From: Acinetobacter brisouioides
GTDB lineage: Bacteria; Pseudomonadota; Gammaproteobacteria; Pseudomonadales; Moraxellaceae
Reading direction: 5' to 3'
NCBI RefSeq assembly: GCF_004331075.1
Contig: NZ_SJNX01000005.1
Span: 1-64,000, forward strand
DNA length: 64,000 nucleotides
How positions within the stretch are numbered: the stretch's first letter is position 1; each line of letters begins with the position of its first letter. Below the pieces are notes generated by a model. The model did not search any database, had not been told where the DNA came from, and saw nothing but the letters and a program-made list of their open reading frames with translations. The position numbers and the translations under genes are program-made. Below are positions 18,509-28,385 of this stretch, in pieces.

Positions 18509-20029
18509 TTAATCAATAAATTTTTCCGACTGAATGATCAAATCAATGTCCCAATGCTTAAATTGCTCTTGCTCATCGTGCAAATCTGCAACCAGTAATG
18601 GCCATTGTTTCGCATCGCCAGAAACAGTTAATTGCCATTGTTGCGCATCCAAGACCTCTAATTCAATGGCAGGAAGCATCTGATCACTACGACTGTGATT
18701 GAGTAAAACAGCCAGTCTGAGCAGCAAGCAAAGATAAACTAATGACTGTCCCCCAACCTTTAAAACATCCATTTTGCTTTCACTACGCAATTTACGGCGG
18801 TGATGCGCAACCAAATGTGATAGATGATTTTGATCAATTTGCGAGAAGCCAGGAATGTCCGAATGCTGCAACAAATATGCACCATGACGATGATATCCAC
18901 CATGACTAATCGCTAAACCAATTTCATGCAAATAAGCTGCACGACGTATTAAGTCACTGTCTTCATTGGTTAATTTTAGTTTACTTGCAACCGAATCAAA
19001 TAAGAATTGAGCAGTTTTTACGACACGTTCCGCTTGTTTCGGATCAGCACTATAACGACCAATCAGTGCCTGTACGCTACGATCTCGGATGTCTTCATGC
19101 TTAAAGCGACCCAGCAGGTCATACATCACACCTTCACGCAATGCACCGTCGGAGTACATCAGGCGGTCGATGTCTAAAACTTCAAATGCTGCATATAAAA
19201 TGGCAACCCCAGCTGGCAAAACTGCTCGACGATCTTCTTTTAAACCATCAAATTCCATTTCTGAAACATGCTTATATTTAAGCAATTTATCTTTAAGTTT
19301 TTCTAAGCCTTCACGTGTGACACTTTCTTGTTCATCACTCCAGCCCATGTTGATCATAATCTGGCGGCACGCTTTAATTGTTCCGCTTGAACCTACAACC
19401 GTATCCCAACCTTCTGCTTTATAATAATTGGCAATCGCGGAAAGTTCCTTACAGGCTGCAACAAATGCTTTATTAAAGTTTTTATAATTAATTTCACCAT
19501 CTTCAAAATATTTTTTGGTAAAAGCCACACAACCCATTTGCAAAGATTCGGTATATAAAGGCTCGAATTGTTCGCCGATAATAAACTCGGTTGATCCCCC
19601 GCCAATATCAATGACCAAGCGACGCCCACCATTTGCCATGGTATGCGAGACACCTAAATAAATCAGGCGTGCTTCTTCGCGCCCGGCAATAATTTCAATT
19701 GGTTTTGGTAAAATTTCAGCAGCTTGCTGAATAAATTCATGCCCATTTTTAGCTTGGCGTAAAGCATTGGTCGCTACAATACGCAAACGATTCGCTTGTA
19801 CTGAACTTAAACGTCCGACAAAACGTGCCAAACAAGCTAAACCACGCTGTTGGGCCGCCTCGGTTAAATTTTTATTTTCATCCAATCCAGCAGCAAGCTG
19901 TACCTTTTCCGACATTGAAACAACTTTCTTAACTTCTCCGTGATCTACACGGGCAATCGCCAAGTGAAAGCTGTTTGACCCCATATCAATTGCAGCGAGC
20001 AATTCTTCATCAATCAGAAAATCAGACAT
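18509..20029 (-). CDS. ppx: Exopolyphosphatase, Ppx/GppA family
   Basis: The 506-residue product opens with AAIDMGSNSFHLAIARV, the phosphate-binding ASKHA motif of Ppx/GppA. It also has VIDIGGGSTEFI and the middle GSSGTIKA block. A C-terminal HD-like helical domain follows, with HEIGLAISHGGYHRHGAYLL and SHLVAHHRRK. It removes terminal phosphates from polyphosphate and may hydrolyse pppGpp; length favours Ppx over a short GppA. The ATG at 20029 is chosen over an upstream TTG at 20041; neither has a good ribosome site. It is transcribed divergently from trxA. Confidence 0.88.
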   Translation of the reverse strand: MSDFLIDEELLAAIDMGSNSFHLAIARVDHGEVKKVVSMSEKVQLAAGLDENKNLTEAAQQRGLACLARFVGRLSSVQANRLRIVATNALRQAKNGHEFIQQAAEILPKPIEIIAGREEARLIYLGVSHTMANGGRRLVIDIGGGSTEFIIGEQFEPLYTESLQMGCVAFTKKYFEDGEINYKNFNKAFVAACKELSAIANYYKAEGWDTVVGSSGTIKACRQIMINMGWSDEQESVTREGLEKLKDKLLKYKHVSEMEFDGLKEDRRAVLPAGVAILYAAFEVLDIDRLMYSDGALREGVMYDLLGRFKHEDIRDRSVQALIGRYSADPKQAERVVKTAQFLFDSVASKLKLTNEDSDLIRRAAYLHEIGLAISHGGYHRHGAYLLQHSDIPGFSQIDQNHLSHLVAHHRRKLRSESKMDVLKVGGQSLVYLCLLLRLAVLLNHSRSDQMLPAIELEVLDAQQWQLTVSGDAKQWPLLVADLHDEQEQFKHWDIDLIIQSEKFID

Positions 20030-20305
20030 TGTGCATAACAAATCAACTTAATTGCTGCTTAGAGTAATTCACTCACTGCAAATTGAAAAGCAGTTTACGG
20101 GCTGAACTGCCAGTTTTTCACTAGATTTTCATGATTATTGCTACTGTCGATTAAATCAATCGTGATGATCCATTAGACAAAAAACCAGTAGCGCCTGAGA
20201 ATGCAACTATTCATCAGACTATGATGTTGAAAATAGCTGTGTAATACTTATATATCAATATAAATAAAGACTGTTATTGACGACTGATCATATTGGAGCA
20301 TTTAT

Positions 20306-20629
20306 ATGTCTAACCTAGTTAATACCACAGACGCAGATTTCAAAGCTGACGTTCTGGATTCTGAAACACCTGTGCTTGTAGATTTTTGGGCTGGTTGGTG
20401 TGGTCCTTGTAAAGCGATTGCTCCTGTTCTAGAAGATTTATCTCGCGAGTACGAAGGTAAAGTGAAAGTTGTTAAAGTTGACGTCACTAGCTGTGAAGCA
20501 ACTGCAGTGAATTACAATATTCGTAATATTCCTGCATTATTGTTGTTCAAAAATGGTGAAGTTGTTGCTCAACAAGTCGGTGCAGTGCCTCGTTCACGCC
20601 TTGTTGCATTTATCGACGAAAATATCTAA
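20306..20629 (+). CDS. trxA: Thioredoxin 1
   Basis: A 107-residue cytosolic disulfide reductase of the usual length. The redox site is WCGPC with C32 and C35, the buried Asp is D26, and the cis-proline region is RNIPALLLF. Reduced by thioredoxin reductase, it serves ribonucleotide reductase, PAPS reductase and other partners. TTGGAG lies about seven bases before the ATG. The trxA-rho order is conserved in many gammaproteobacteria. Confidence 0.96.
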   Translation: MSNLVNTTDADFKADVLDSETPVLVDFWAGWCGPCKAIAPVLEDLSREYEGKVKVVKVDVTSCEATAVNYNIRNIPALLLFKNGEVVAQQVGAVPRSRLVAFIDENI

Positions 20630-20643
20630 ATCTAAAAAATCCG

Positions 20644-20673
20644 ACAAAATACGCCATTTTTTGCGTATTTTGT
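20644..20673 (+). terminator. Likely terminator after trxA
   Basis: ACAAAATACGC and GCGTATTTTGT form a perfect 11-base-pair stem around an eight-base loop, followed by only a short T-rich stretch. Some read-through into rho is possible. Confidence 0.7.
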
Positions 20674-20929
20674 TTGGTGTAAATTGACAATTCCCCAGAT
20701 GTCACTTATATTCTTATTGCTCAAGGAAGGCAAAGCCTTAAGCAAGTCCTTTCTTGCAACACAACAAAAGATCGCCGCTCGGCACTGCAATTGTTTATTT
20801 TGATATTCAAACAATGAACTAAACAGATTCTGCGTTTATTGTGCAACTTTCATTGCATGCGGCTGACTCTTGCATTTACTTCCAAATCGTTACTCTAGAT
20901 GTTCTTACATCGACACACACTGACCACCT

Positions 20930-22192
20930 ATGAATTTAACTGAACTCAAGAAAAAACCGATTGGCGAACTCATTAAAATTGCTGAGTTTATGGGCCTTGA
21001 GGGGATGGCGCGTAACCGTAAACAAGATATTATTTTCGCGATTTTAAAACGTCATGCCATGAACGGTGAAGAAATCTTTGGCGATGGTGTTTTAGAAATT
21101 TTGTCTGATGGTTTCGGTTTCTTACGTACAGCAGCGGGTTCTTACCTTGCTGGACCTGATGATATTTATGTTAGCCCGTCTCAAATTCGACGTTTTAACC
21201 TGCGCACAGGTGACACTATTGCAGGAACCATTCGCCCTCCAAAAGAAGGCGAGCGCTATTTTGCATTATTAAAAGTTAACCAAATTAACTACGATACACC
21301 TGAAAATTCACGCAACAAAATTCTGTTTGAAAACTTGACTCCACTTTTCCCGACAGAACAACTGATCATGGAACTCGGAAACGGTTCAACTGAAGATTTA
21401 ACCGCCCGTGTCGTCGACTTAATCGCGCCAATTGGTAAAGGACAACGTTCAATTATTGTTGCTCCACCAAAAGCGGGTAAAACCATGTTGTTGCAAAATA
21501 TCGCTCAGTCGATTGTGCGCAATAACCCAGAAGTTTTCTTGATCGTTCTACTCATTGACGAACGTCCAGAAGAAGTCACCGAAATGGAACGCACAGTTCG
21601 CGGTGAAGTTGTGGCATCAACTTTTGATGAATCACCAGCGCGCCATGTACAAGTTGCCGAAATGGTCATCGAAAAAGCCAAACGCTTAGTTGAACACAAA
21701 AAAGATGTCGTCATCTTACTTGATTCGATTACTCGTTTAGCACGTGCCTACAACACGGTTATTCCATCTTCAGGTAAAGTTTTAACTGGTGGTGTAGATG
21801 CTCATGCGCTTGAACGTCCAAAACGCTTCTTTGGTGCAGCACGTAACATTGAAGAAGGTGGATCATTGACCATCATCTCAACTGCATTGATTGAAACAGG
21901 CAGTAAAATGGATGATGTGATTTACGAAGAGTTCAAAGGTACGGGTAACCAAGAAATTACACTTGACCGCCGTATTGCTGAAAAACGTGTCTTCCCTGCC
22001 ATGAACCTGAAAAAATCAGGTACTCGTCGCGAAGAACGCCTCATGAGTGAAGATAATCTGCGCAAAGTCTGGATTCTACGTAAACTACTTCATCCAATGG
22101 ATGAGTTGACAGCGATGGAGTTTTTACTAGATCGCATGAAAGAAACCAAAACCAATGACGATTTCTTTGAACAAATGAAACGTAAACAATAA
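20930..22192 (+). CDS. rho: Transcription termination factor Rho
   Basis: Rho is a hexameric RNA-dependent ATPase that ends transcription at untranslated RNA. The 420-residue product has the N-terminal helical domain (1-45), the cold-shock-like RNA-binding domain with DGFGFLR (about 60-66), the Walker A motif APPKAGKT (K181 and K184 equivalent to E. coli) and the Walker B/R-loop region [16 protein letters not shown]. The 256 bases between the trxA hairpin and the rho start hold no other gene I trust. There is no recognisable ribosome binding site before the ATG (ACTGACCACCT ATG), which is unusual and would fit weak or regulated initiation; autoregulation in the leader is known for E. coli rho. 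Confidence 0.96.
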   Translation: MNLTELKKKPIGELIKIAEFMGLEGMARNRKQDIIFAILKRHAMNGEEIFGDGVLEILSDGFGFLRTAAGSYLAGPDDIYVSPSQIRRFNLRTGDTIAGTIRPPKEGERYFALLKVNQINYDTPENSRNKILFENLTPLFPTEQLIMELGNGSTEDLTARVVDLIAPIGKGQRSIIVAPPKAGKTMLLQNIAQSIVRNNPEVFLIVLLIDERPEEVTEMERTVRGEVVASTFDESPARHVQVAEMVIEKAKRLVEHKKDVVILLDSITRLARAYNTVIPSSGKVLTGGVDAHALERPKRFFGAARNIEEGGSLTIISTALIETGSKMDDVIYEEFKGTGNQEITLDRRIAEKRVFPAMNLKKSGTRREERLMSEDNLRKVWILRKLLHPMDELTAMEFLLDRMKETKTNDDFFEQMKRKQ

Positions 22193-22205
22193 TTAGTCTG
22201 TTATT

Positions 22206-22236
22206 TTCAAGCCACTAACGCTTTTAGTGGCTTGAA
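22206..22236 (+). terminator. 13-bp perfect hairpin after rho, without a U tract
   Basis: TTCAAGCCACTAA, loop CGCTT and TTAGTGGCTTGAA pair perfectly directly after the rho stop. There is no T run after it on the plus strand, so it may act as an mRNA 3' end stabiliser or a Rho-dependent site rather than a classical terminator. Confidence 0.6.
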
Positions 22237-22492
22237 GTTGACAATCATTACATATCTTCACAATCTTTTTACTTATTTGTTAAAATTTATTTTTACTCAT
22301 TTTTTCATTCATTTCGCCTCAAAGAAAAGTTTGTGCTTTTTTCAATAGTTAGTCCATCATTTATCCAAATGTAATTTGATTTTTTATTGTTATTTTCTGT
22401 TAAAACACCCCCTAAAAAACCCATTTTTTTGCGTTTTTTTTTCATTCAGTAGTAGTAATTCAATATAGGCAGTGATAGCATATTGTCATGCC

Positions 22493-22561
22493 AGCAAACT
22501 TGCTCCATGCGTTGTTACCTATCGAACGTATAGGGATAATTAAAGCACAAACAAGTTTGCT
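22493..22561 (+). promoter_or_regulatory. Inverted repeat in the leader of the lipoprotein gene
   Basis: AGCAAACTTG (22493-22502) and CAAGTTTGCT (22552-22561) are exact inverted copies about 50 bases apart. The second is closely followed by eight T. It lies 38 bases before the lipoprotein ATG. It could fold as a long-loop leader hairpin with attenuator-like features. The rest of the 22237-22598 gap is AT-rich with nothing else I can support. Confidence 0.4.
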
Positions 22562-22598
22562 TAGGTTTTTTTTGTCTCTAATTTATGAGAGTGATGCC

Positions 22599-22835
22599 AT
22601 GTTATTCAAGAAAATTGCTATCGCAGCTGCTGTTGTTACAACTTTAGCTTTCGTTGGTTGTGCTAAGAAAACTCAAGAAGCTGCTCCAGCTTCTGCTCCA
22701 GCTTCTGCTGCTGCCGCTGCTTCTGAAGCGACTACTGCTGCATCTGAAGCTACTACTGCTGCTTCTGAAGCTACTGCTGCTGCATCTGATGCTGCTCCAG
22801 CTTCTGCTCCAGCTTCTGCTCCAGCTGCTCACTAA
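22599..22835 (+). CDS. Small Ala/Ser-rich repeat lipoprotein
   Basis: A 78-residue product with a short signal sequence (MLFKKIAIAAAVVTTLAFVGC) ending in a lipobox-like FVGC, so C21 is the likely lipidated residue. After it comes KKTQEAAPASAP and then an almost pure Ala/Ser/Glu/Thr/Pro tract. That tract holds three near-identical units of the ASEATTA type and terminal PASAPASAPA repeats; the DNA is correspondingly repetitive (GCTTCTG-type units). I do not recognise a named family. It is probably an extended, unstructured envelope lipoprotein. GAGAG is found about ten bases before the ATG. The open frame extends upstream to 22488, but those residues do not look like a protein start. Confidence 0.7.
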   Translation: MLFKKIAIAAAVVTTLAFVGCAKKTQEAAPASAPASAAAAASEATTAASEATTAASEATAAASDAAPASAPASAPAAH

Positions 22836-22852
22836 TTCATCCGAATTTAGTG

Positions 22853-22885
22853 AAAAAAGAGAGAGTCTAACGACTCTCTTTTTTT
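22853..22885. terminator. Bidirectional rho-independent terminator
   Basis: AGAGAGTC, a four-base loop and GACTCTCT with A and T runs on either side, between the convergent lipoprotein and MerR-type genes; the MerR stop codon is formed at its edge. Confidence 0.88.
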
Positions 22886-23261
22886 ATGCCTTAATTTTTG
22901 TACAATCATCATGGATTGGACAAATCTGTTGACTTAGCACTCCTTGTAGCAAACCTTTCAATGCCTGCAGTTGCTGTAACTTTTCTTCAATTTCCACCAA
23001 CTTTCCTTCTAAACAGCCCTGTAAGTGCTCAGCAGACAATTGTTGCTGTTCATCCAACAACTGCACTAACTCTGCGATTTCACTCAACTGAAACCCCAAA
23101 GACTTGGCAAGCTTAATCAACTCCAATCGCAACACTATCTGCTCACTATAATGCCGATAACCATTTTCAGCTCGCTGTGCCTTGATGAGTCCAATTTTTT
23201 CATAAAATCTTAAGGTATCTCGAGTCAACCCCGTTTGCTTTACCAGTTCATGAATTAGCAT
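22884..23261 (-). CDS. MerR-family transcriptional regulator
   Basis: The 125-residue protein has an N-terminal winged-helix MerR domain (IHELVKQTGLTRDTLRFYEKIGLIKAQR) and ENGYRHYSEQ wing. The dimerising coiled coil spans about residues 76-108 and a short C-terminal tail follows. The tail carries C114 and C120 (CPIHDDC), reminiscent of the metal loops of CueR/ZntR-like sensors; the residue aligned with the Zn-binding Cys79 of ZntR appears to be Ser76, as in CueR. Metal or redox sensing is therefore possible but not shown. It is divergent from a dehydrogenase/epimerase gene, with a typical MerR-type promoter between them. Confidence 0.85.
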   Translation of the reverse strand: MLIHELVKQTGLTRDTLRFYEKIGLIKAQRAENGYRHYSEQIVLRLELIKLAKSLGFQLSEIAELVQLLDEQQQLSAEHLQGCLEGKLVEIEEKLQQLQALKGLLQGVLSQQICPIHDDCTKIKA

Positions 23262-23272
23262 CTTTATTTTAC

Positions 23273-23303
23273 TTGACTATAGAGTATGCTCCACAGTTTA
23301 AGC
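23273..23303 (+). promoter_or_regulatory. MerR-type promoter with stretched spacer and operator dyad
   Basis: TTGACT (23273-23278) is followed after 18-19 bases by a -10-like TTTAAG/TTAAGC. Within the spacer, CTATAGAG and CTCCACAG form an imperfect dyad (6 of 8 positions) around four bases. A long 19-base spacer with a dyad between -35 and -10 is the signature of promoters activated by MerR proteins through DNA untwisting. It drives the rightward dehydrogenase gene. Confidence 0.7.
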
Positions 23304-23334
23304 TAAATCGCAACACAACCCTACAGGAAAAATA

Positions 23335-24384
23335 ATGGCGATTTTAGTCACAGGTGCAACTGGCTTCTTAGGACGTTTCGTACTTTTAGAATTATTACAG
23401 CAAAAACAAGATGTGGTTGCCTTACTTCGCAACCCAGAACAGCAAATGCCTAGCTTATGTAAATGGCTAGAGGAAAAAGGTTGTCACACTGAACATTTAG
23501 AATGTATTCAAGGGGATTTAGCGCAAAGTGATTTAGCTATATCCACTTCAGATTGGCAGCGTTTAGCTCAAGTAGATACATTGATCCACACAGGTGTTTT
23601 ATTTGCATGGAATCTAAGTAAAGTACAGGCCCAAACCACCAATGTTGATGGCAGTTTATCCCTCATTCAATTTTTAAAAGAACGAACAAAACTACAGAGA
23701 GTGATATTGATTTCAGGCTATATGCTGACGTTAAAAGCATATTTGCAGCAATATGGTATTGATCTAACACAACCACTGCAAAGTAACTGGCAACAGCTTT
23801 ACAGCAAACTAGGGGGCTATGAAGCTTCAAAAATTGAAGCACATTTTCGTAGCTTAGCACTTGTTCAACAGCTTAAACTGGACTGGACAGTGATTCACCC
23901 TGCTACTTTAATTGGTACTGAAAACACAGGTGAAATTCCAGAGCATCAGGTGTTTACACAAATTGTAAAGCAGATTGCTCAAGGTCAAATGCTCGCTCTC
24001 CCTGGCTCAGCTCAGCACACCTTACCGTGGGTGAGTGTTGATTATGTAGCTCAAGGTATTACTCAGTGCTTAAAGGATACATCAAGTTATCAACAGGAAA
24101 TTCTGCTTGTACATCCACAAAGTTTATCTTTTCATTATGCTGTCAGATTGATTGCGAAGCAGCTCAAAATCCAGCCTCCTCACTTTTGTGTTCCTCTTCC
24201 AATACTGGCAACACTACTCAGATGGCAACCACTTGCACAGCGCCTCAATCTCTCTCGGGAAATGCTCGAGTTTTTATGCACTGAACCACTAAATAAATCA
24301 TATACGGTATGTCATGCATCTCAAGAATCATTAGAAGAACAGCTGATTCAAAGTGTTGCTTGGGTTAAGCAGCATTATTTATAA
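23335..24384 (+). CDS. Extended SDR family NAD(P)-dependent epimerase/dehydrogenase
   Basis: A 349-residue protein with an N-terminal Rossmann fold (LVTGATGFLGRFVL) and an active-site YxxxK pair in GGYEASKIEA (about residues 161-170), placing it in the extended short-chain dehydrogenase/reductase family. The substrate-binding C-terminal part is not one I can assign to a reaction. AGGA lies eight bases before the ATG. It is the sole gene behind the MerR-type promoter, so it is presumably induced by the MerR protein's signal; reactive aldehyde or metal stress are possible but unproven. Confidence 0.82.
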   Translation: MAILVTGATGFLGRFVLLELLQQKQDVVALLRNPEQQMPSLCKWLEEKGCHTEHLECIQGDLAQSDLAISTSDWQRLAQVDTLIHTGVLFAWNLSKVQAQTTNVDGSLSLIQFLKERTKLQRVILISGYMLTLKAYLQQYGIDLTQPLQSNWQQLYSKLGGYEASKIEAHFRSLALVQQLKLDWTVIHPATLIGTENTGEIPEHQVFTQIVKQIAQGQMLALPGSAQHTLPWVSVDYVAQGITQCLKDTSSYQQEILLVHPQSLSFHYAVRLIAKQLKIQPPHFCVPLPILATLLRWQPLAQRLNLSREMLEFLCTEPLNKSYTVCHASQESLEEQLIQSVAWVKQHYL

Positions 24385-24389
24385 AAAAT

Positions 24390-24412
24390 AAGGGGTGAAT
24401 CAATCACCCCTT
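24390..24412. terminator. Bidirectional rho-independent terminator
   Basis: AAGGGGTGA, loop ATCAA and TCACCCCTT form a strong stem. On the minus strand it is followed by ATTTTTT (end of ihfA), on the plus strand by TTCTTT. Confidence 0.88.
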
Positions 24413-24429
24413 TTCTTTCCAAGACTCGA

Positions 24430-24729
24430 TTAGTCTTGTTCGATTTCATTACCCACACGCTGTCTAAACTTCTGACCTGCGCGGAAAGTGACTACGCGGC
24501 GTGCAGAAATTGGAATTTCTTCGCCAGTTTTCGGGTTGCGACCAGGGCGCTGACGTTTGTCACGTAGTTCAAAGTTCCCAAACCCTGAAAGTTTGACCTG
24601 TTCGCCAGCGATTAATGCTTGGCTAATTTCATCAAAGAATAGCTCAACCATTTGTTTGGCTTCACGACGGTTTAAATTCGTAAGCTCGCTTAAATGATCT
24701 GCCATTTCTGCTTTTGTTAATGCTGTCAT
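24430..24729 (-). CDS. ihfA: Integration host factor subunit alpha
   Basis: IHF-alpha forms a heterodimer with IHF-beta that binds specific sites and bends DNA sharply, acting in recombination, replication and transcription. The 99-residue product opens [14 protein letters not shown] and has the DNA-intercalating beta-arm [20 protein letters not shown] with the conserved Pro. Its start overlaps the pheT stop by four bases (ATGA), the conserved pheS-pheT-ihfA arrangement. Confidence 0.95.
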   Translation of the reverse strand: MTALTKAEMADHLSELTNLNRREAKQMVELFFDEISQALIAGEQVKLSGFGNFELRDKRQRPGRNPKTGEEIPISARRVVTFRAGQKFRQRVGNEIEQD

Positions 24730-27107
24730 GACGCCCTCAATGTTGCTTGATAAGTGTTTTGCAACACTTCAATGATGTGATCCATACCTGACTTAATTTC
24801 AGCATCTTCTAGTGTTCTCGAAGCATGTTGCCACAACAAAGCAAATGCCAACGATCGCTTACCAGCCTCAACCCCTTGTCCAGTGTATACATCGAACAAC
24901 CACGTTGAATCGAGAAGCTCTCCACCAGTTTGTTGAATTAACTGCTGAATCTCTTTTACCTCAATCTTATCATCAATTAAAAGCGCAATATCACGTCTAA
25001 CCGACGGAAAACGTGATAATTCTGTAAAATTAGATACATAAGATTGCAAAACAGCCGTTTGATCGAGTTCAGCCACCCAAGTTGTACCCAAATCCAATTC
25101 ATTTTCCAATGATGGATGCAAACGACCCAAGTAACCAATTGACTGACCATCGACCACAATTTCAGCCGACTGACCAGGATGTAGCCATTCACGGGTCGAA
25201 CGCTGATACTGAACTTTGACGCGTCCAGCCGCAAGAATTTGCTCAACTTCACCTTTCAGGTCAAAGAAGTCCATTGGCTGAGTTTTCACATGCCACTGCT
25301 CTGGTGCAGACGAACCTACTGCAATTAACGCCAGCGTCGGGATTTGTTGAAGCTCATCGATATTGGTTGCATTTTGATAATCAAAGCGCAAACCTAGCTC
25401 AAAGAAGCGCACACGGTTTTGCTGACGATTCAAATTGTATTGGACACAAGGAATCAAACTTGACAGCAAAGTGCTGCGCATTACCGCCAAATCACTCGAA
25501 ATTGGATTTGCCAATGCCAATGGTTGTACATTTGGATTGAGCTGTTTTTCCAATTTCAAATCAGCAAAACTAAAACTGATCGCTTCCTGATAACCCAAAG
25601 TTGCGATAGTTTGACGTAATTGAGCCAATTCAAAACGGTCTTGATATGTCGCCAATTGCACGTCAATTTTTGGCAAGCTGATTTGAATGTTGTCATAGCC
25701 GTGAATACGTGCTACTTCTTCAATCAAGTCTTGGTAGATTGCCATGTCATAACGGTGTGATGGCGGCACAACCAACCACTCACCTTGTGCTTTGACTGTT
25801 ACTGCACAACCTAAACGGGTTAAAGCATCAGTAATAAAGTCACTTGCTACGGTATAACCTAGCAATTGATCGACCTGAGCCTGATTCAATTCAATCGCTT
25901 CACGTTTTGGCAATAGGTCTGTTTGTTCAGCTACAGTTACAGGACCAAATTCACCACCTGCAAGCTGTTGAATCAACTGTGATGCACGATTCATTGCCAA
26001 GATTGGTAATTCAAAGTCTACGCCACGTTCAAAACGCTGAGATGAATCAGTGTGCAAACCAAAACGGCGCGCACGTCCTGCAATTGCAAGCGGATTGAAG
26101 AATGCGCTTTCAAGGAAAATATCTTGGGTGTCATCGGTCACGCTTGATGCCAGACCACCCATGATCCCTGCGATTGCCAAAGCTTTTGCATCATCTGCAA
26201 TCACCATGACATCTTCATTCAACTCAACTTCTTGCTCATTGAGCAATTGCAACTTTTCTTGTGCTGTCGCTTGACGAACCTGTATCGCACCTTCAAGTTT
26301 TGCCAAGTCAAATGCATGCATTGGCTGACCGAGTTCAAGCAAGACGTAGTTAGTGATATCCACCAAAATACTATGCGTGCGTACACCTGAACGAGTTAAA
26401 GCTTGCTCCATCCATTCTGGTGTCGCTGCTTTCACGTTGACATTTTTAATCACACGACCCAAATAACGTGGTGCGCCTTGAGTCGTCACAACGACTGCTT
26501 TTTCATCGGCAATAGTAGCTGCAACAGGTTGAATCTCAGGTTGAGTCACTGGCAATTGGTTAATTACCCCAATTTCACGCGCAATCCCACGGATACTAAA
26601 GCAGTCACCACGGTTTGGTGTAATTGAAATATCAATGACGTTGTCATCAAGTTTCAAGTATTCACGAATGTTGACACCAATTGGCGCATCTTCAGGCAAC
26701 TCAAGCAAACCATCGATTTTATCTTCAAGGTCAATCTCTGAAGCACCGCACAACATACCGTGTGATTCAATACCACGAAGCTTGCCTTTTTTGATTTTGA
26801 AATCGCCTGGCAACACCGCACCAATGGTTGCAACAGGTGCTTTCATGCCTACACGCACGTTTGGCGCACCGCATACGATTTGCAACGGCTCACCTGAACC
26901 AATGTTCACTGTGGTTACACGTAAGCGGTCTGCATCTGGATGTTGCTCTACCGTCAACACCTCACCCACCACAACGCCTGTAAATGCTTTGGCTACAGGT
27001 GCAAGCTCATCGACTTCCAAGCCGAGCATGGTCAGTTGTTCTGATAATGTATTACTATCGATTGCTGGGTTGACCCATGTGCGCAGCCAGTTTTCGCTAA
27101 TTTTCAT
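24726..27107 (-). CDS. pheT: Phenylalanyl-tRNA synthetase beta subunit
   Basis: The 793-residue beta subunit pairs with PheS in an alpha2-beta2 enzyme that charges tRNA-Phe. In order it has an EMAP/OB tRNA-binding domain (about 40-150; [20 protein letters not shown]), the B3/B4 editing domain that removes mischarged Tyr (about 215-390), the B5 domain, the catalytic-like core and a C-terminal anticodon-binding FDX-ACB domain (about 700-793; [15 protein letters not shown]). It is separated from pheS by an unusually long 141-base spacer that contains a palindromic element. Confidence 0.95.
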   Translation of the reverse strand: MKISENWLRTWVNPAIDSNTLSEQLTMLGLEVDELAPVAKAFTGVVVGEVLTVEQHPDADRLRVTTVNIGSGEPLQIVCGAPNVRVGMKAPVATIGAVLPGDFKIKKGKLRGIESHGMLCGASEIDLEDKIDGLLELPEDAPIGVNIREYLKLDDNVIDISITPNRGDCFSIRGIAREIGVINQLPVTQPEIQPVAATIADEKAVVVTTQGAPRYLGRVIKNVNVKAATPEWMEQALTRSGVRTHSILVDITNYVLLELGQPMHAFDLAKLEGAIQVRQATAQEKLQLLNEQEVELNEDVMVIADDAKALAIAGIMGGLASSVTDDTQDIFLESAFFNPLAIAGRARRFGLHTDSSQRFERGVDFELPILAMNRASQLIQQLAGGEFGPVTVAEQTDLLPKREAIELNQAQVDQLLGYTVASDFITDALTRLGCAVTVKAQGEWLVVPPSHRYDMAIYQDLIEEVARIHGYDNIQISLPKIDVQLATYQDRFELAQLRQTIATLGYQEAISFSFADLKLEKQLNPNVQPLALANPISSDLAVMRSTLLSSLIPCVQYNLNRQQNRVRFFELGLRFDYQNATNIDELQQIPTLALIAVGSSAPEQWHVKTQPMDFFDLKGEVEQILAAGRVKVQYQRSTREWLHPGQSAEIVVDGQSIGYLGRLHPSLENELDLGTTWVAELDQTAVLQSYVSNFTELSRFPSVRRDIALLIDDKIEVKEIQQLIQQTGGELLDSTWLFDVYTGQGVEAGKRSLAFALLWQHASRTLEDAEIKSGMDHIIEVLQNTYQATLRAS

Positions 27108-27135
27108 TTCGTAAAGAACCTATATATCTAAAATC

Positions 27136-27237
27136 TTTAATCCTCTCTCTAGTCCAACTTCCACATTTTGTCGAAAAACCCATTCTTTAATGCGGAGCCC
27201 CTCTATTTTTTAAAGGAGAGATTAGGAGAGGATTTAA
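27136..27237. repeat. Intergenic palindromic element between pheS and pheT
   Basis: TTTAATCCTCTC (27136-27147) and GAGAGGATTTAA (27226-27237) are inverted copies about 80 bases apart, with one unmatched T. A further complementary pair lies inside (CCCCTCTA and AAGGAGAG around 27200-27219). The whole could fold into a long cruciform or mRNA hairpin in the pheS-pheT junction. It looks like a small dispersed palindromic repeat of the REP/MITE sort, but only one copy is in the window. Confidence 0.55.
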
Positions 27238-27248
27238 AAAAAATCTGT

Positions 27249-28277
<1,029 letters not shown>

Positions 28278-28385
28278 CTAACAGCTTTTCAGCATATTGA
28301 TGAGCTTTGTACACGATGAAAATTCTAATACCATCCTGATTTGTAAAAAGTATAAAATATTGTGATAGTAATCCTGAGAAACACT

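Noticed and set aside
20857..20898. 13-codon mini-frame (ATG to TAG) in the rho leader, considered as a rhoL-like leader peptide
   Set aside because: No ribosome site, no likeness to the E. coli leader peptide, and such short frames occur by chance.
22654..22932. Leu-rich frame overlapping the Ala-rich lipoprotein
   Set aside because: It is the other reading of the GCTTCTG repeats, giving poly-Leu; the Ala frame has the signal peptide and ribosome site.
26635..27114. 159-codon plus-strand frame opposite the start of pheT
   Set aside because: It is the complement of conserved pheT codons and is Ser/Thr/Pro-rich in the way antisense frames are; no independent evidence.
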